Shown piece after piece: positions 39,066-48,094 of a DNA stretch of 64,000 nucleotides. A program made the position numbers and the translations under genes. Every line of letters begins with the position of its first letter. Position 1 is the stretch's first letter. This stretch comes from Nakaseomyces glabratus (taxonomy: Eukaryota > Ascomycota > Saccharomycetes > Saccharomycetales > Saccharomycetaceae), in contig NC_088963.1 of NCBI RefSeq assembly GCF_010111755.1, positions 62,001-126,000 of the forward strand, written 5' to 3'. Below the pieces are notes generated by a model. It had not been told where the DNA came from and did not search any database. It was given only the letters and a program-made list of their open reading frames with translations.

Positions 39066-39833
39066 ATGGCTGTCGGTAAGAATAAGAGACTATCCAAGGG
39101 TAAGAAAGGTCTAAAGAAGAAGGTCGTTGACCCATTCACCAGAAAGGAATGGTACGATATTAAGGCCCCATCCACTTTCGAGAACAGAAACGTCGGTAAG
39201 ACTTTGGTTAACAAGTCCACTGGTTTGAAGTCTGCTTCCGATGCCTTGAAGGGTAGAGTTGTTGAAGTTTGTCTTGCTGATTTGCAAGGTTCCGAAGACC
39301 ACTCTTTCAGAAAGGTTAAGTTGAGAGTTGACGACGTCCAAGGTAAGAACTTGTTGACCAACTTCCACGGTATGGACTTCACTGCTGACAAGTTGAGATC
39401 CATGGTCAGAAAGTGGCAAACTTTGATTGAAGCCAATGTCACCGTTAAGACCTCCGATGAATACATCATCAGAGTCTTTGCCATTGCCTTCACCAGAAAG
39501 CAATCCAACCAAGTCAAGAGAACCGCTTACGCTCAATCCTCCCACATCAGAGCTATCAGAAAGGTTATCTCTGACATCTTGACCAGAGAAGTCTCTAACT
39601 CTACTTTGGCTCAATTCACTTCCAAGTTGATCCCAGAAGTTATCAACAAGGAAATTGAAAACGCTACCAAGGACATCTTCCCATTGCAAAACGTCCACAT
39701 CAGAAAGGTCAAGCTATTGAAGCAACCAAAGTTCGACTTGGGTTCTTTGATGGCCTTGCACGGTGAAGGTTCCGCCGAAGAAAAGGGTAAGAAGGTCTCT
39801 GGTTTCAAGGACGAAGTCTTGGAAACTGTGTAA
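39066..39833 (+). CDS. RPS1: 40S ribosomal protein eS1 (Rps1)
   Basis: A 255-residue protein, the same length as S. cerevisiae Rps1A/B, with the eS1 start [19 protein letters not shown] and the conserved [16 protein letters not shown] region ([17 protein letters not shown]). It sits on the small-subunit platform near the mRNA exit. Codon use is extremely biased to preferred codons (GGT, AAG, AGA, TTG), as expected for high expression. No intron. S. cerevisiae has two copies; the flanks correspond to RPS1A (YLR441C). Confidence 0.98.
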   Translation: MAVGKNKRLSKGKKGLKKKVVDPFTRKEWYDIKAPSTFENRNVGKTLVNKSTGLKSASDALKGRVVEVCLADLQGSEDHSFRKVKLRVDDVQGKNLLTNFHGMDFTADKLRSMVRKWQTLIEANVTVKTSDEYIIRVFAIAFTRKQSNQVKRTAYAQSSHIRAIRKVISDILTREVSNSTLAQFTSKLIPEVINKEIENATKDIFPLQNVHIRKVKLLKQPKFDLGSLMALHGEGSAEEKGKKVSGFKDEVLETV

Positions 39834-41003
39834 ATTATCTAATAATCACAAACACGAAATAAGCACAATAAAAAATATTAATATTATATCATACTTTTTC
39901 ATTATACAATCAACTCTCTCACATGCTCCCTCCTCTCAAACTTCTTATTTTTTTTTTTGAAACTTTTTTGGATTGATTGGATTATATCGCCAAAACCTTG
40001 ATTCAACGTGAATTCATACACTCAGGATTATTTTCAGGTTATGTGCTGATTTGGTATTATGATATACAAAATGCAAGATTGAATGTGGACTATAGAATAC
40101 CTTAGGGAGATACTATAAAGGGAAATTAGTTCTATCAAAAGGATCGCTCTAACTCTACAGCTGGTGCACTGAACTTCAACTCCATTTCTCACTATTTCTA
40201 GTAACTTCATACAGAATGTCTACAGAGGAAAGAAAAGTTAATAACTGCTAATTTTTTTAGTGTCTGCTTGTTAAATTTTTGTATGATTTTTTATGAAATC
40301 CCAATTTTTTTGTTTTAGTTTTTATCATTATTTTATTCTGCATTTTATTATCAATACCAATACCAGTTCATATTATTATTTTCTGATACATAAGTTGTTT
40401 GAATAAATCGTTTCCTCCAGGGCTTGATCCTTCAAACAGCTACCGAACATATATATACGCATACCCTATACCTCTTTAAATATAAAAGATAGTCTGCTTA
40501 CAGTGTATTAACCGCATTATTGATTTTGCCATACGTTACACCAAGATATATCTCACTAAGGTTACTACCATCTACTAATCAATAAGCGTAGCGGCAGGTA
40601 TTAGTGTAATCAATGTGTAATTCCTTGTATCTGTGTACTGTGAGTAGAGATCATGTGACCAAACTTCAAGGGTGTGTATTCTGCATTCATCTGGATAATT
40701 TTCCAAATTTTTCAAGGACATCAGTACAATCGCTGCGAGAGTTTCTTAGTAAATGTGCCTTAGGAAATGTGTCGATCCGTAGCAATTTCGCTAATGTCGT
40801 AATTTCAACAGAATAATACGAAATACAGCAATAGCATCTGATCCTTCGAGCACTGTATTCTATCAGGTTTGACGCCTTTACTATATTCCCATAGAGCTAT
40901 TTAATAGAGTAATAGCCACTACTAGCTTTTTTGGTCATAAAATAGAGAGAGTAGCTCATAAAACTCATTCTAACCCTCAGTGTGAATTGAGTAGGGAAGA
41001 AGA
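39834..41003. other. Intergenic RPS1-SEC39
   Basis: A 1170-bp AT-rich gap between same-strand genes. A 67-codon frame at 40613-40816 has no recognisable content. No box C/D or H/ACA snoRNA signature and no tRNA promoter boxes were recognised. Confidence 0.5.
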
Positions 41004-42989
41004 ATGATAGAAAAGAAGTTGGCGATTCTCGCCTCTGTATACTGCTCTAAAGCAGATATCAAGCAGCTGAAACGCATTATTCCTTATTTCAAGAATCAGA
41101 AAGCACTCATATTCCAGTTTGTTCAAGCTCTATGGCCGGAGTTGCAAGATCCTTTAGATCTTAAGTTTTTATTTGATGTCGATACTTTTAATGGTGACGA
41201 GGACCACGCAGCAAACAGTTTAAATGATATTCTAGTACAATGCTTGGAACAAGACTCCTCGTTGATTCCACTAGTGGAAACAAACCCTGATGTAGTGCTA
41301 GAAAGGTACGATCAATTGATTAAATATGTTACAAGGGACTCACAAATTGACTTCAACATTCCACCTTCCCATTCTTCATGGATAAAGAACAGAATTATTC
41401 ATTGTAATAACTATGACAAGAATCTGATCCTCTATTATCAACCACTATGGTCACAATTAGAGCTAACATCAGAGTTCAATGAATGGGTGAACGGTGTATT
41501 ATTACCATTGAACAATATCCCAGCTAATAATAGAATTCATATTGAGGAGCTCATAAAAATGGACTCAGCGAAACGCATAACGTTCCTTTTGGGTTGTATG
41601 CCAAGTTCTACATCTGATTTAGGGTTTTTTTCAAATATTTTCCTACCAATGTTAAGGTACTATAAAGAAACCGATCTTGATTATTACACGAGTCATTACG
41701 TCAATCCACAAACATACAAACTGGAAAACAACAATGAAATAACAATTCTCTCAAAAATCTATGAAATATCTGGCTCTGTAGAGGTGGGAGCAAAGGTACT
41801 TGGCATTCTTTATGAAAATGGTCAAAACTATTTCAAAAGTCACCCAAATAAATTCACTGATTCCGAGTTGAGAGTTTTATTGACCAAAATTGGAACCGAA
41901 GATTCTAGTTTACACCTTAAACTGCTTGATCTTATCAGAGATATCGATGATCTGGAACATTTCAACAGCTTCAAAACACTATTTGATATTCAAGAAGGTA
42001 CAGAGGCTCAACAATATGACTTATTCACAATATATTCTAGGTCTTTTAGAATAGATAATATATCTGAATTAGAAAAGGACTTCTTATTCAACAAGTTGTC
42101 ACTTAGACAAAAACTTGAAATAATAATAGAGTCGCTCATAGAAAAGAACAATTTATCGGAAGTGAAGAAGCTGTTAGATGAAGATCCAACGCCCGAAAAT
42201 AACGAGTTGCTAATCAAAAATTTCTGGAAGTTCTTTTATAGATCTGAAAACATCCATGATGAGGCATTTAAGATTGCAGAAACGATACTGTCCATGATCC
42301 CCTCTAATTTTAATGGATCTGCAAAACGCCATCAATTAGAATACCTACTTAAGAATTCAAGGGACCTGTCTCAACATTCGATCAACTTACATCCACATGG
42401 TTTCAAACCAAACTATTTATTGAATTATAAAGATGAACCAATGGCTATAATATCCAATCTTTTAGAATTAAACCCAAAACTTTACAAGATGACAGATAAA
42501 ACACAGGATATTTTGTCAAACCTTAATAGTTGTTTTGACAAGAAGACCACTGAAGTTGCTAAGTCGAAGTTGTTGGCTTTGCATATCGATCATGCCTTGG
42601 TTAACAGAGATTTCATGTTTGCTTATCAACTATGTAAAGAGTGGTTTGCTATCTGCAAAGATGCTGGAAATGATGAAGGTATTGGAAAACAATGGCTGAC
42701 TATATTCCAGGTTGGAAAATTTATTGATCCTGAGTGGCCTGATAATGAAGCACCAACTGAAATACTCATTCTTCAAATGGAAATTTTGAGCGAACTCCTC
42801 CAATATTCTCCGATTGATCAAATAGAAATTATAGCAACACAATGGAGTGCTCTAGAGGTCGAACTAAGTATAAGGGATCTCTCAACTGATACCTCAATAT
42901 CGAATGATTCAAATTCATTACAATTTATACAAAACAGTTTGAATGAGGTTTCGCATACCATGGCAGCATTTTTGGGCAGAAACAGATAA
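41004..42989 (+). CDS. SEC39: Dsl1 tethering complex subunit Sec39
   Basis: A 661-residue alpha-solenoid protein (S. cerevisiae Sec39: 709). With Dsl1 and Tip20 it forms the ER tether that captures COPI vesicles and binds the SNARE Use1. The start MIEKKLAILASVYCSKADIKQLKRII and the helical repeat character with no membrane span fit the family. Acidic short repeats near residues 340-400 are typical linker turns. Gene order RPS1-SEC39-MRPL4 is the same as YLR441C-YLR440C-YLR439W, which secures the call for a fast-evolving protein. Confidence 0.88.
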   Translation: MIEKKLAILASVYCSKADIKQLKRIIPYFKNQKALIFQFVQALWPELQDPLDLKFLFDVDTFNGDEDHAANSLNDILVQCLEQDSSLIPLVETNPDVVLERYDQLIKYVTRDSQIDFNIPPSHSSWIKNRIIHCNNYDKNLILYYQPLWSQLELTSEFNEWVNGVLLPLNNIPANNRIHIEELIKMDSAKRITFLLGCMPSSTSDLGFFSNIFLPMLRYYKETDLDYYTSHYVNPQTYKLENNNEITILSKIYEISGSVEVGAKVLGILYENGQNYFKSHPNKFTDSELRVLLTKIGTEDSSLHLKLLDLIRDIDDLEHFNSFKTLFDIQEGTEAQQYDLFTIYSRSFRIDNISELEKDFLFNKLSLRQKLEIIIESLIEKNNLSEVKKLLDEDPTPENNELLIKNFWKFFYRSENIHDEAFKIAETILSMIPSNFNGSAKRHQLEYLLKNSRDLSQHSINLHPHGFKPNYLLNYKDEPMAIISNLLELNPKLYKMTDKTQDILSNLNSCFDKKTTEVAKSKLLALHIDHALVNRDFMFAYQLCKEWFAICKDAGNDEGIGKQWLTIFQVGKFIDPEWPDNEAPTEILILQMEILSELLQYSPIDQIEIIATQWSALEVELSIRDLSTDTSISNDSNSLQFIQNSLNEVSHTMAAFLGRNR

Positions 42990-43223
42990 GTAGAAAATAG
43001 ATATTAAATAATACTATCGAAGTCCGTTGGCCTTTCCCAGTTGTAATCGAACTTTAAGCCTCATAATAGACATCCTTCATATGATGACGTATTTTGTTTA
43101 ATTTGCGAGCTACCTTATTATTTACATGTTAAAGAATTTATATATAACTAGATAAAATCCATAAGCACAACTTAAGTACAGTGCCATGCTCTAGTTTATT
43201 CACGCTATTTACTTTAAAACTTC

Positions 43224-44171
43224 TCAGACAGTTGTAGCACTGACCAACCTCTTCAAATATCCTCTTACTGTTGGTAATTCGTCAAATCTCGAGACTCCAT
43301 TTTCTCCTTGCCTTAATTCTTTGATTGCATCACATGCCTCTTCAACAGCCTTCAAGTTGTTATCCGCTGTAAATACCACGAAAGCCTCTCCAACGTCATT
43401 GATCTGACCATCACTTTCTTCCAAAATGGCATTGATTGAGTCGTTACGAGATTGGAATCTCTGAAGTTTCAACGTTGCAACAAGTTTCAAACCGTCGACA
43501 AACTTTCTATCCACTACATTATCTTCAATGACCTCATGAATTCCAAATAGAGCCTCCTGGAATCTTGTCAGCATTTCAAATGCTTGTTCATCTTCACTTG
43601 AGTCAAGTTCAAGAAACTCTTTCTTGAAATCATCCACTAAATTATCCTGTAATTCCTTGTTTTGAGCAAAAGTCTCTCTCGCTCTTTTGAAAGCCCAATC
43701 CCTTTCACTCAGAACGTGTCTGATTCTCCACATTGTAGTTCTAATCTTTTCACTTATGTCTTCATAGTCATTTCTATTGTTCTTGGCAGCGTTCTTCAGC
43801 AAGTGATTTTCCCTAGCCAAAATATTCCTTTCTTTCAAACAGGTATACCAAAGTGAATGTAAATCCTCAAATGACTTCCTTCTTAACTCGGGAATACTCC
43901 AGGCACGCGAAGTTGTGTCTAGGTCCTCCGGACGTCTCATAAACTTCTTATCTGAAAAGAACTGCCACAGCGGATGGTCATCTGGTACCACAATATTCTT
44001 CGTAGACGGAGGGATAGGTGGTTGAATGCGTAACTCATTAGAGTGGTGTGTTTGCTGAGTGGGCAACCTGATCTGCTCTTTTGCCCTCGTCTCAGTATTC
44101 TTCGGCTTGGGCTTCGTGTACCTCGTCCGCGCCAGCTGCACGCACCCAGAATGGAACTGCCGTCTCAACAT
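43224..44171 (-). CDS. MRPL4: Mitochondrial large ribosomal subunit protein uL29m (Mrpl4)
   Basis: A 315-residue mitochondrial ribosomal protein (S. cerevisiae 319) of the uL29/MRP-L47 family. The first 30 residues are basic with no acidic residue until the Glu of NTETRAKE, as in a mitochondrial presequence. The conserved core is [51 protein letters not shown] (about 77-125), where [10 protein letters not shown] is the MRP-L47 hallmark. The C-terminal extension is helical. Convergent with SEC39 and divergent from LSM3, as in S. cerevisiae. Confidence 0.96.
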   Translation of the reverse strand: MLRRQFHSGCVQLARTRYTKPKPKNTETRAKEQIRLPTQQTHHSNELRIQPPIPPSTKNIVVPDDHPLWQFFSDKKFMRRPEDLDTTSRAWSIPELRRKSFEDLHSLWYTCLKERNILARENHLLKNAAKNNRNDYEDISEKIRTTMWRIRHVLSERDWAFKRARETFAQNKELQDNLVDDFKKEFLELDSSEDEQAFEMLTRFQEALFGIHEVIEDNVVDRKFVDGLKLVATLKLQRFQSRNDSINAILEESDGQINDVGEAFVVFTADNNLKAVEEACDAIKELRQGENGVSRFDELPTVRGYLKRLVSATTV

Positions 44172-44596
44172 CTTCCAGTATAGCTCTTCTTTTCAGTGCT
44201 TACTATGCAAATGACTACCAATATGGCCTTTCAACCTGCTTTACAATTTGTCTTATAGTTGCTCTTATGCTTGTGATTCTGTTTTCTTGGAAGGGAGATT
44301 GAGCTTTTTTTTCCAAGTACTGAGCTTATGGCTCTGGACGAAGGCCCAAGCTCAGAAGGACCAAAAATTTTGGCAAAAAGCCTTCTCGGAAAGTAGGATT
44401 ATAACAGTTGGAATTGTAATTTAAGTTGAACTACTGCTACAATAAAGGGAAGTGAGCCTTCATCGTGTTATACTGGGTATACATTTGTAATATAAGCGAG
44501 TAACGTGAATCGAGTCGTTTTTTCCGCATAGAAATTGAGTCGGATTTCAGTGTTTTTTTTGCATTATTTGTTGTGGTTTTGAAATACAGATAAGAG
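44172..44596. promoter_or_regulatory. Divergent promoter region MRPL4 / LSM3
   Basis: A 425-bp gap shared by both promoters. An RRPE-like AAAAATTTTGG lies near 44363-44373. A 73-codon frame at 44081-44302 starts inside MRPL4 and is antisense to it, so is ignored. Confidence 0.45.
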
Positions 44597-44854
44597 ATGT
44601 CTTTGAGCACACCGTTGGATCTTTTGAAGCTCAATTTAGATGAGAGAGTGTATGTGAAGCTGCGTGGTGCCCGTGCTATGGAGGGTGTGCTGCAGGCGTT
44701 TGACTCGCATTGCAATATTGTGCTGAGCGATGCAGTAGAGACCATATATGAGCTAGTGGACGGTGAATTGAAGAGTCAAGAGCGGGCCTCTGAGATGATA
44801 TTTGTAAGAGGTGATTCTGTAACTCTAATAACAGCAGTTTCCGAAGAAGAATAA
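44597..44854 (+). CDS. LSM3: U6 snRNA-associated Sm-like protein Lsm3
   Basis: An 85-residue Sm-fold protein (S. cerevisiae 89). It is part of both the nuclear Lsm2-8 ring, which binds the U6 3' end, and the cytoplasmic Lsm1-7 ring in mRNA decapping. Sm motif 1 is [20 protein letters not shown] and [12 protein letters not shown] (about 19-50). Sm motif 2 is [15 protein letters not shown] (about 68-82), with the RGD that contacts RNA. The start [16 protein letters not shown] is typical. The neighbours match YLR438C-A. Confidence 0.97.
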   Translation: MSLSTPLDLLKLNLDERVYVKLRGARAMEGVLQAFDSHCNIVLSDAVETIYELVDGELKSQERASEMIFVRGDSVTLITAVSEEE

Positions 44855-45101
44855 ACAGAAACGTTAAAATATGAGAAACTAACCATAATAAAAACAATAT
44901 GCATTATAACAAATACTCTTACGTACAAGTCATCGCCAGTCACCACCTAATGATTATCCAATAGACTAAACCCATTCGGAATGTGTATATATAGATTGGA
45001 ACAAATAAAAACTAATAAAAAAATAAAATACAAGTGTAATAGAAAGTAATATTTTCAGAATTTTGCCCTATATATAAATAATAAGATCAGCCAGCCCCTC
45101 G

Positions 45102-46397
45102 CTAATGACCGCTAATTGGAGCACTTGGTAGTTCTACCAATGCTTCTTTCATAGCTTGAACACCCTTCAACAAGTCCTCCTCTGAGATGACCAATGGTGG
45201 AGCCAATCTAATTATGTGGTCGTGCGTTGGCTTGGCTAGGACACCTTTGTCTTTCATTAATAGACATAGGTCCCATGCTGTACGGCCTTGGGCCTTTTGT
45301 GAGTCAATGACAATGGCAGTTAGTAAACCTACACCTCTTACTTCGGAAATCATACCGTCTGACTGTGCTTGAAGTTTACGTAGTTCATCTTGTAGTAGAT
45401 CTCCGAGTTTTTGAGCTCTCTCAACCAATTTCTCTTCCTTGATGACATCAAGAGCGGCAATTGCAACTCTTGAGGCCATTGGGTTACCACCAAAAGTGGA
45501 ACCATGGGAGCCCGGTGTAAAGCAGGACATGATTTCACGAGATGACAGCACACAAGACACTGGCAAAACACCACCAGAAATGGCTTTACCCAACAGAACT
45601 ACATCAGGTTTTACACCTTCAGTATGCTCAAAACATAGCAACTTACCAGTTCTACCGATACCAGTTTGAATTTCATCACAGATGAAAAGAGAGTTGTATT
45701 TTTTACACAAGTTTTGGACATCCAATAGGTAGCCCTTTGGTGGCACAACAATACCAGCTTCACCTTGAATAGGTTCAAGGATCACTGCGGCAATCTTGTC
45801 ACCATGAGACTCAAAAGCCTGTTCCAAGTCCTCGATATGGCCATATCTAATTGCCTGTCCCTTTGATGGGTTCTTGGCAGTTGTGTTTGTCAAAAATGGA
45901 CCAAAGTGCTTTCTGGAGTCTTCCTCATCAGTAGACAAAGAGATTGCACCAAATGTTCTACCATGGAAGTTACCTTGCGCACCAAGAACAATGGCCTCGT
46001 TGTCTGGAATCTTCTTGACTTCGTAACCCCACCTTCTTGCCAATTTCAAAGCGGTTTCTACAGCTTCAGCACCAGTGTTCATTGGCAACACCATCTCATA
46101 GCCGAAATATTCAGTTACGTACTTTGCGAAAACGGCAAACACATCGTTGGAGAACGCTCTAGATGACAGAGTTAGAGTCGATGCTTGGTCGACTAGTGCC
46201 TTGACGATCTTTGGGTGACAATGACCTTGGTTCACAGCAGAGTAAGCACTCAGAAAATCCAAGTACTCCTTCCCCTCAGGGTCCCAAACGTGAGCACCAG
46301 ACGCCTTGTGGAACACCACAGGCAGAGGGTGGTAGTTGTGCGCAGAGTATTTCTGTTCTAGTTCAACAGTTTCCTTGGAGCTAATGTTAAAGTTCAT
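45102..46397 (-). CDS. CAR2: Ornithine delta-aminotransferase Car2
   Basis: A 431-residue PLP class III aminotransferase (S. cerevisiae 424) that converts L-ornithine and 2-oxoglutarate to glutamate semialdehyde in arginine breakdown, in the cytosol. The PLP lysine is Lys271 (LLGKAISGG), Asp241 binds the pyridine nitrogen ([14 protein letters not shown]), and [11 protein letters not shown] (106-116) holds the phosphate. I use the ATG at 46397 ([24 protein letters not shown]), which aligns with S. cerevisiae Car2. A second ATG 19 codons upstream would add a tail rich in Thr and aromatic residues ([19 protein letters not shown]) that seems unlikely. A TATA run lies near 46495. Confidence 0.97.
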   Translation of the reverse strand: MNFNISSKETVELEQKYSAHNYHPLPVVFHKASGAHVWDPEGKEYLDFLSAYSAVNQGHCHPKIVKALVDQASTLTLSSRAFSNDVFAVFAKYVTEYFGYEMVLPMNTGAEAVETALKLARRWGYEVKKIPDNEAIVLGAQGNFHGRTFGAISLSTDEEDSRKHFGPFLTNTTAKNPSKGQAIRYGHIEDLEQAFESHGDKIAAVILEPIQGEAGIVVPPKGYLLDVQNLCKKYNSLFICDEIQTGIGRTGKLLCFEHTEGVKPDVVLLGKAISGGVLPVSCVLSSREIMSCFTPGSHGSTFGGNPMASRVAIAALDVIKEEKLVERAQKLGDLLQDELRKLQAQSDGMISEVRGVGLLTAIVIDSQKAQGRTAWDLCLLMKDKGVLAKPTHDHIIRLAPPLVISEEDLLKGVQAMKEALVELPSAPISGH

Positions 46398-47016
46398 TAT
46401 GTGGTTCGTCGCTATCGTTGTAGTCTTGCAGTAGTGTACGGTGAAAAAGTTCAAGGACTAATTTTGGGAAGTTTTAAGTACCACTTGGACCGAGTTTATA
46501 TACTTTTTATTTTTTGTATTTTAAGAATCGTTGACAAGATAAAGAGAAAAGTTTTTCTCCTAGTTAAAAGATAAATCCCCAACTTTCACAAATAATTTTT
46601 TTTTCTCTCCTCTTTGTGGCATCTTCTCTGCCCCACTTCTCTTCTTTCCTTTAGCAAATCACTAACGCTTATTACTTCCTTTAACTTTAACCTTCAAAGG
46701 GTCTAATTTTAAAGGAAATCCTTTCTGAAAAAAATATATTTTTCTTCAAGATGCGATGAGTGAAAGACAATGGGGGAAGGGGTGGGATGACCAGAGATGA
46801 GGGGGGGGAGATGGGGGGGATTATTGCATACGCAGTGCAAAAACTACCGGGACATCGATGTATATCCAATATAGATCACATATATATTGGTATATACATG
46901 ACAATTGGGGCGGTTTTTCCAAGTTGATTTGCCATTGCCAGCTTTAATTAACGCTGCATTGTAGCACAGTCCAGTTCTCCGCTATGACGAATGATTCGTC
47001 TTGTCAGTGCGTTCCA

Positions 47017-47093
47017 CTTATCAGCTAGTGCGCCTTACCTGATCTGGAAGTTGCTGATCTTATCGCTTGCTATCAGTCCCAAAACGGCTTATC
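47017..47093. promoter_or_regulatory. Cluster of three GATAAG sites
   Basis: CTTATC occurs at 47017-47022, 47059-47064 and 47088-47093. GATAAG is the site of the nitrogen-catabolite GATA factors (Gln3, Gat1 in S. cerevisiae). The cluster is about 620-700 bp from CAR2 and 650-730 bp from DIF1. A link to CAR2, a nitrogen-catabolic gene, is an inference. Confidence 0.45.
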
Positions 47094-47177
47094 AGCATCT
47101 GCCAAAAAACAGGGTTGGGCGACTCCCCTGCAGAGGTTTCTTCACGCTGCCAATCTTACAAGGAATTGTAGCTGCAT

Positions 47178-47178
<1 letters not shown>

Positions 47179-47210
<32 letters not shown>
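47179..47210. repeat. (CA)16 microsatellite
   Basis: Sixteen uninterrupted CA units, followed by GAGACACACC. Between CAR2 and DIF1. Confidence 0.98.
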
Positions 47211-47213
<3 letters not shown>

Positions 47214-47514
47214 ACACACCGGGGGAACTCGGGAGGGAAACAGTGAACGTTATCTCCGCAGAGATTGGTTCTGTTGAGTGATATGAATATAGCTATGTAC
47301 GTTATACATCTATACGAAATTTATGTATGAAAGAATACAATATGTTGTACGTAGATTATGATACATGCCCCCATGTCTCGGCAATTGTACGTGGGTTTCT
47401 CTGTAACTCGTTCATTAGCAGCCGAGAAAGATCAGAGTACGGGTGTCTGTGTGTGGCTTGAAAGAGACGGAGAGGGGCATGGAGGGGTGTAGGAAGGGAA
47501 GGGATGGAGAGTGG

Positions 47515-47559
47515 TCACAAGCACAAGCACAAGCACAAGCCACAAGTCACAAGTCACAG
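47515..47559. repeat. CACAA tandem repeat
   Basis: Seven imperfect units of 6-7 bp: TCACAA, GCACAA three times, GCCACAA, GTCACAA, GTCACAG. It is about 190-230 bp before the DIF1 ATG. Confidence 0.9.
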
Positions 47560-47743
47560 CAGAAAATTTTTTACGGAGATTGCTACCATGATCACTGGAT
47601 GTCACTAATATATAAGAAACTGTGAAGACGGCGAGGATGGTCTACGAGCTGGGACTGTATTGTGCTAGTGTAGTATTTTAGAATTTGCTTTGACGTACTA
47701 CCCACTACAAGACATACAACTTAACTACAACAACATCAACAAA

Positions 47744-48094
47744 ATGGATAACAAGAGACACCAGACTAGCATTGGCTCGGAGCTAAGCGAAGCCCAGAAC
47801 AGATTGAGCACTGTGGGTATGCGTATCAGACAGCGTATCGACAGGGGCTACGCATACAGCGGTAAGAACGTCAGCGGCATGGACGACCAAGTGCCTATCA
47901 GAGACGTTGCATCCACAATCGTCCCTCAGTTCAGAACGCAGGTACTATACGAGCAACAGCAACAACCACAACAAATGCACAGACCAGCCATGAACGGGCC
48001 AGCTCCTATGCTTGTGAACCAGAGAACAGAGTCCTCCAACCTCGACTGTATGCAGGAAGAGATGCTGTCCAATGGTAAGAGGAGAGTTTTCTGA
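47744..48094 (+). CDS. DIF1: Ribonucleotide reductase regulator Dif1 (Hug/Sml family)
   Basis: A 116-residue protein. S. cerevisiae Dif1 (133) brings the small RNR subunits Rnr2-Rnr4 into the nucleus and is phosphorylated and degraded after DNA damage, so raising cytosolic RNR. The Hug domain is clear at residues 8-40 (TSIGSELSEAQNRLS, GMRIRQRIDRGYAYSG). An Sml-like middle part (PIRDVASTIVPQFR), a Gln-rich patch (71-78) and a basic C-terminus follow. The first ATG is at 47744; the frame is open further only to a TTG. Sml1 and Hug1 are relatives, but the CAR2 and ECM30 neighbours fit DIF1 (YLR437C). Confidence 0.9.
   Translation: MDNKRHQTSIGSELSEAQNRLSTVGMRIRQRIDRGYAYSGKNVSGMDDQVPIRDVASTIVPQFRTQVLYEQQQQPQQMHRPAMNGPAPMLVNQRTESSNLDCMQEEMLSNGKRRVF

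Larger units (their letters stand above)
46398..47743. other. Divergent promoter region CAR2 / DIF1 with low-complexity cluster
   Basis: A 1346-bp gap. It has a TATA run near 46497, a PAC-like GCGATGAG (46753-46760), G8 and G7 runs (46801-46808, 46813-46819), three CTTATC (GATAAG) sites, a (CA)16 microsatellite and a CACAA tandem. No gene seen; a 96-codon frame at 46991-47281 runs through the CA repeat and is chance. Confidence 0.55.

Noticed and set aside
39111..39698. 195-codon frame antisense to RPS1
   Set aside because: A known by-product of extreme codon bias in ribosomal-protein genes; the plus strand is certainly RPS1.
40213..40260. Short ATG frame with an intron-like TGCTAAT...TTTTTTTAG behind it
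   Set aside because: No 5' splice site follows the ATG and the frame stops after 11 codons.
47416..47425. URS1-like TAGCAGCCGA between CAR2 and DIF1
   Set aside because: One mismatch to TAGCCGCCGA inside the core and about 1 kb from CAR2, so not a supportable Ume6 site.
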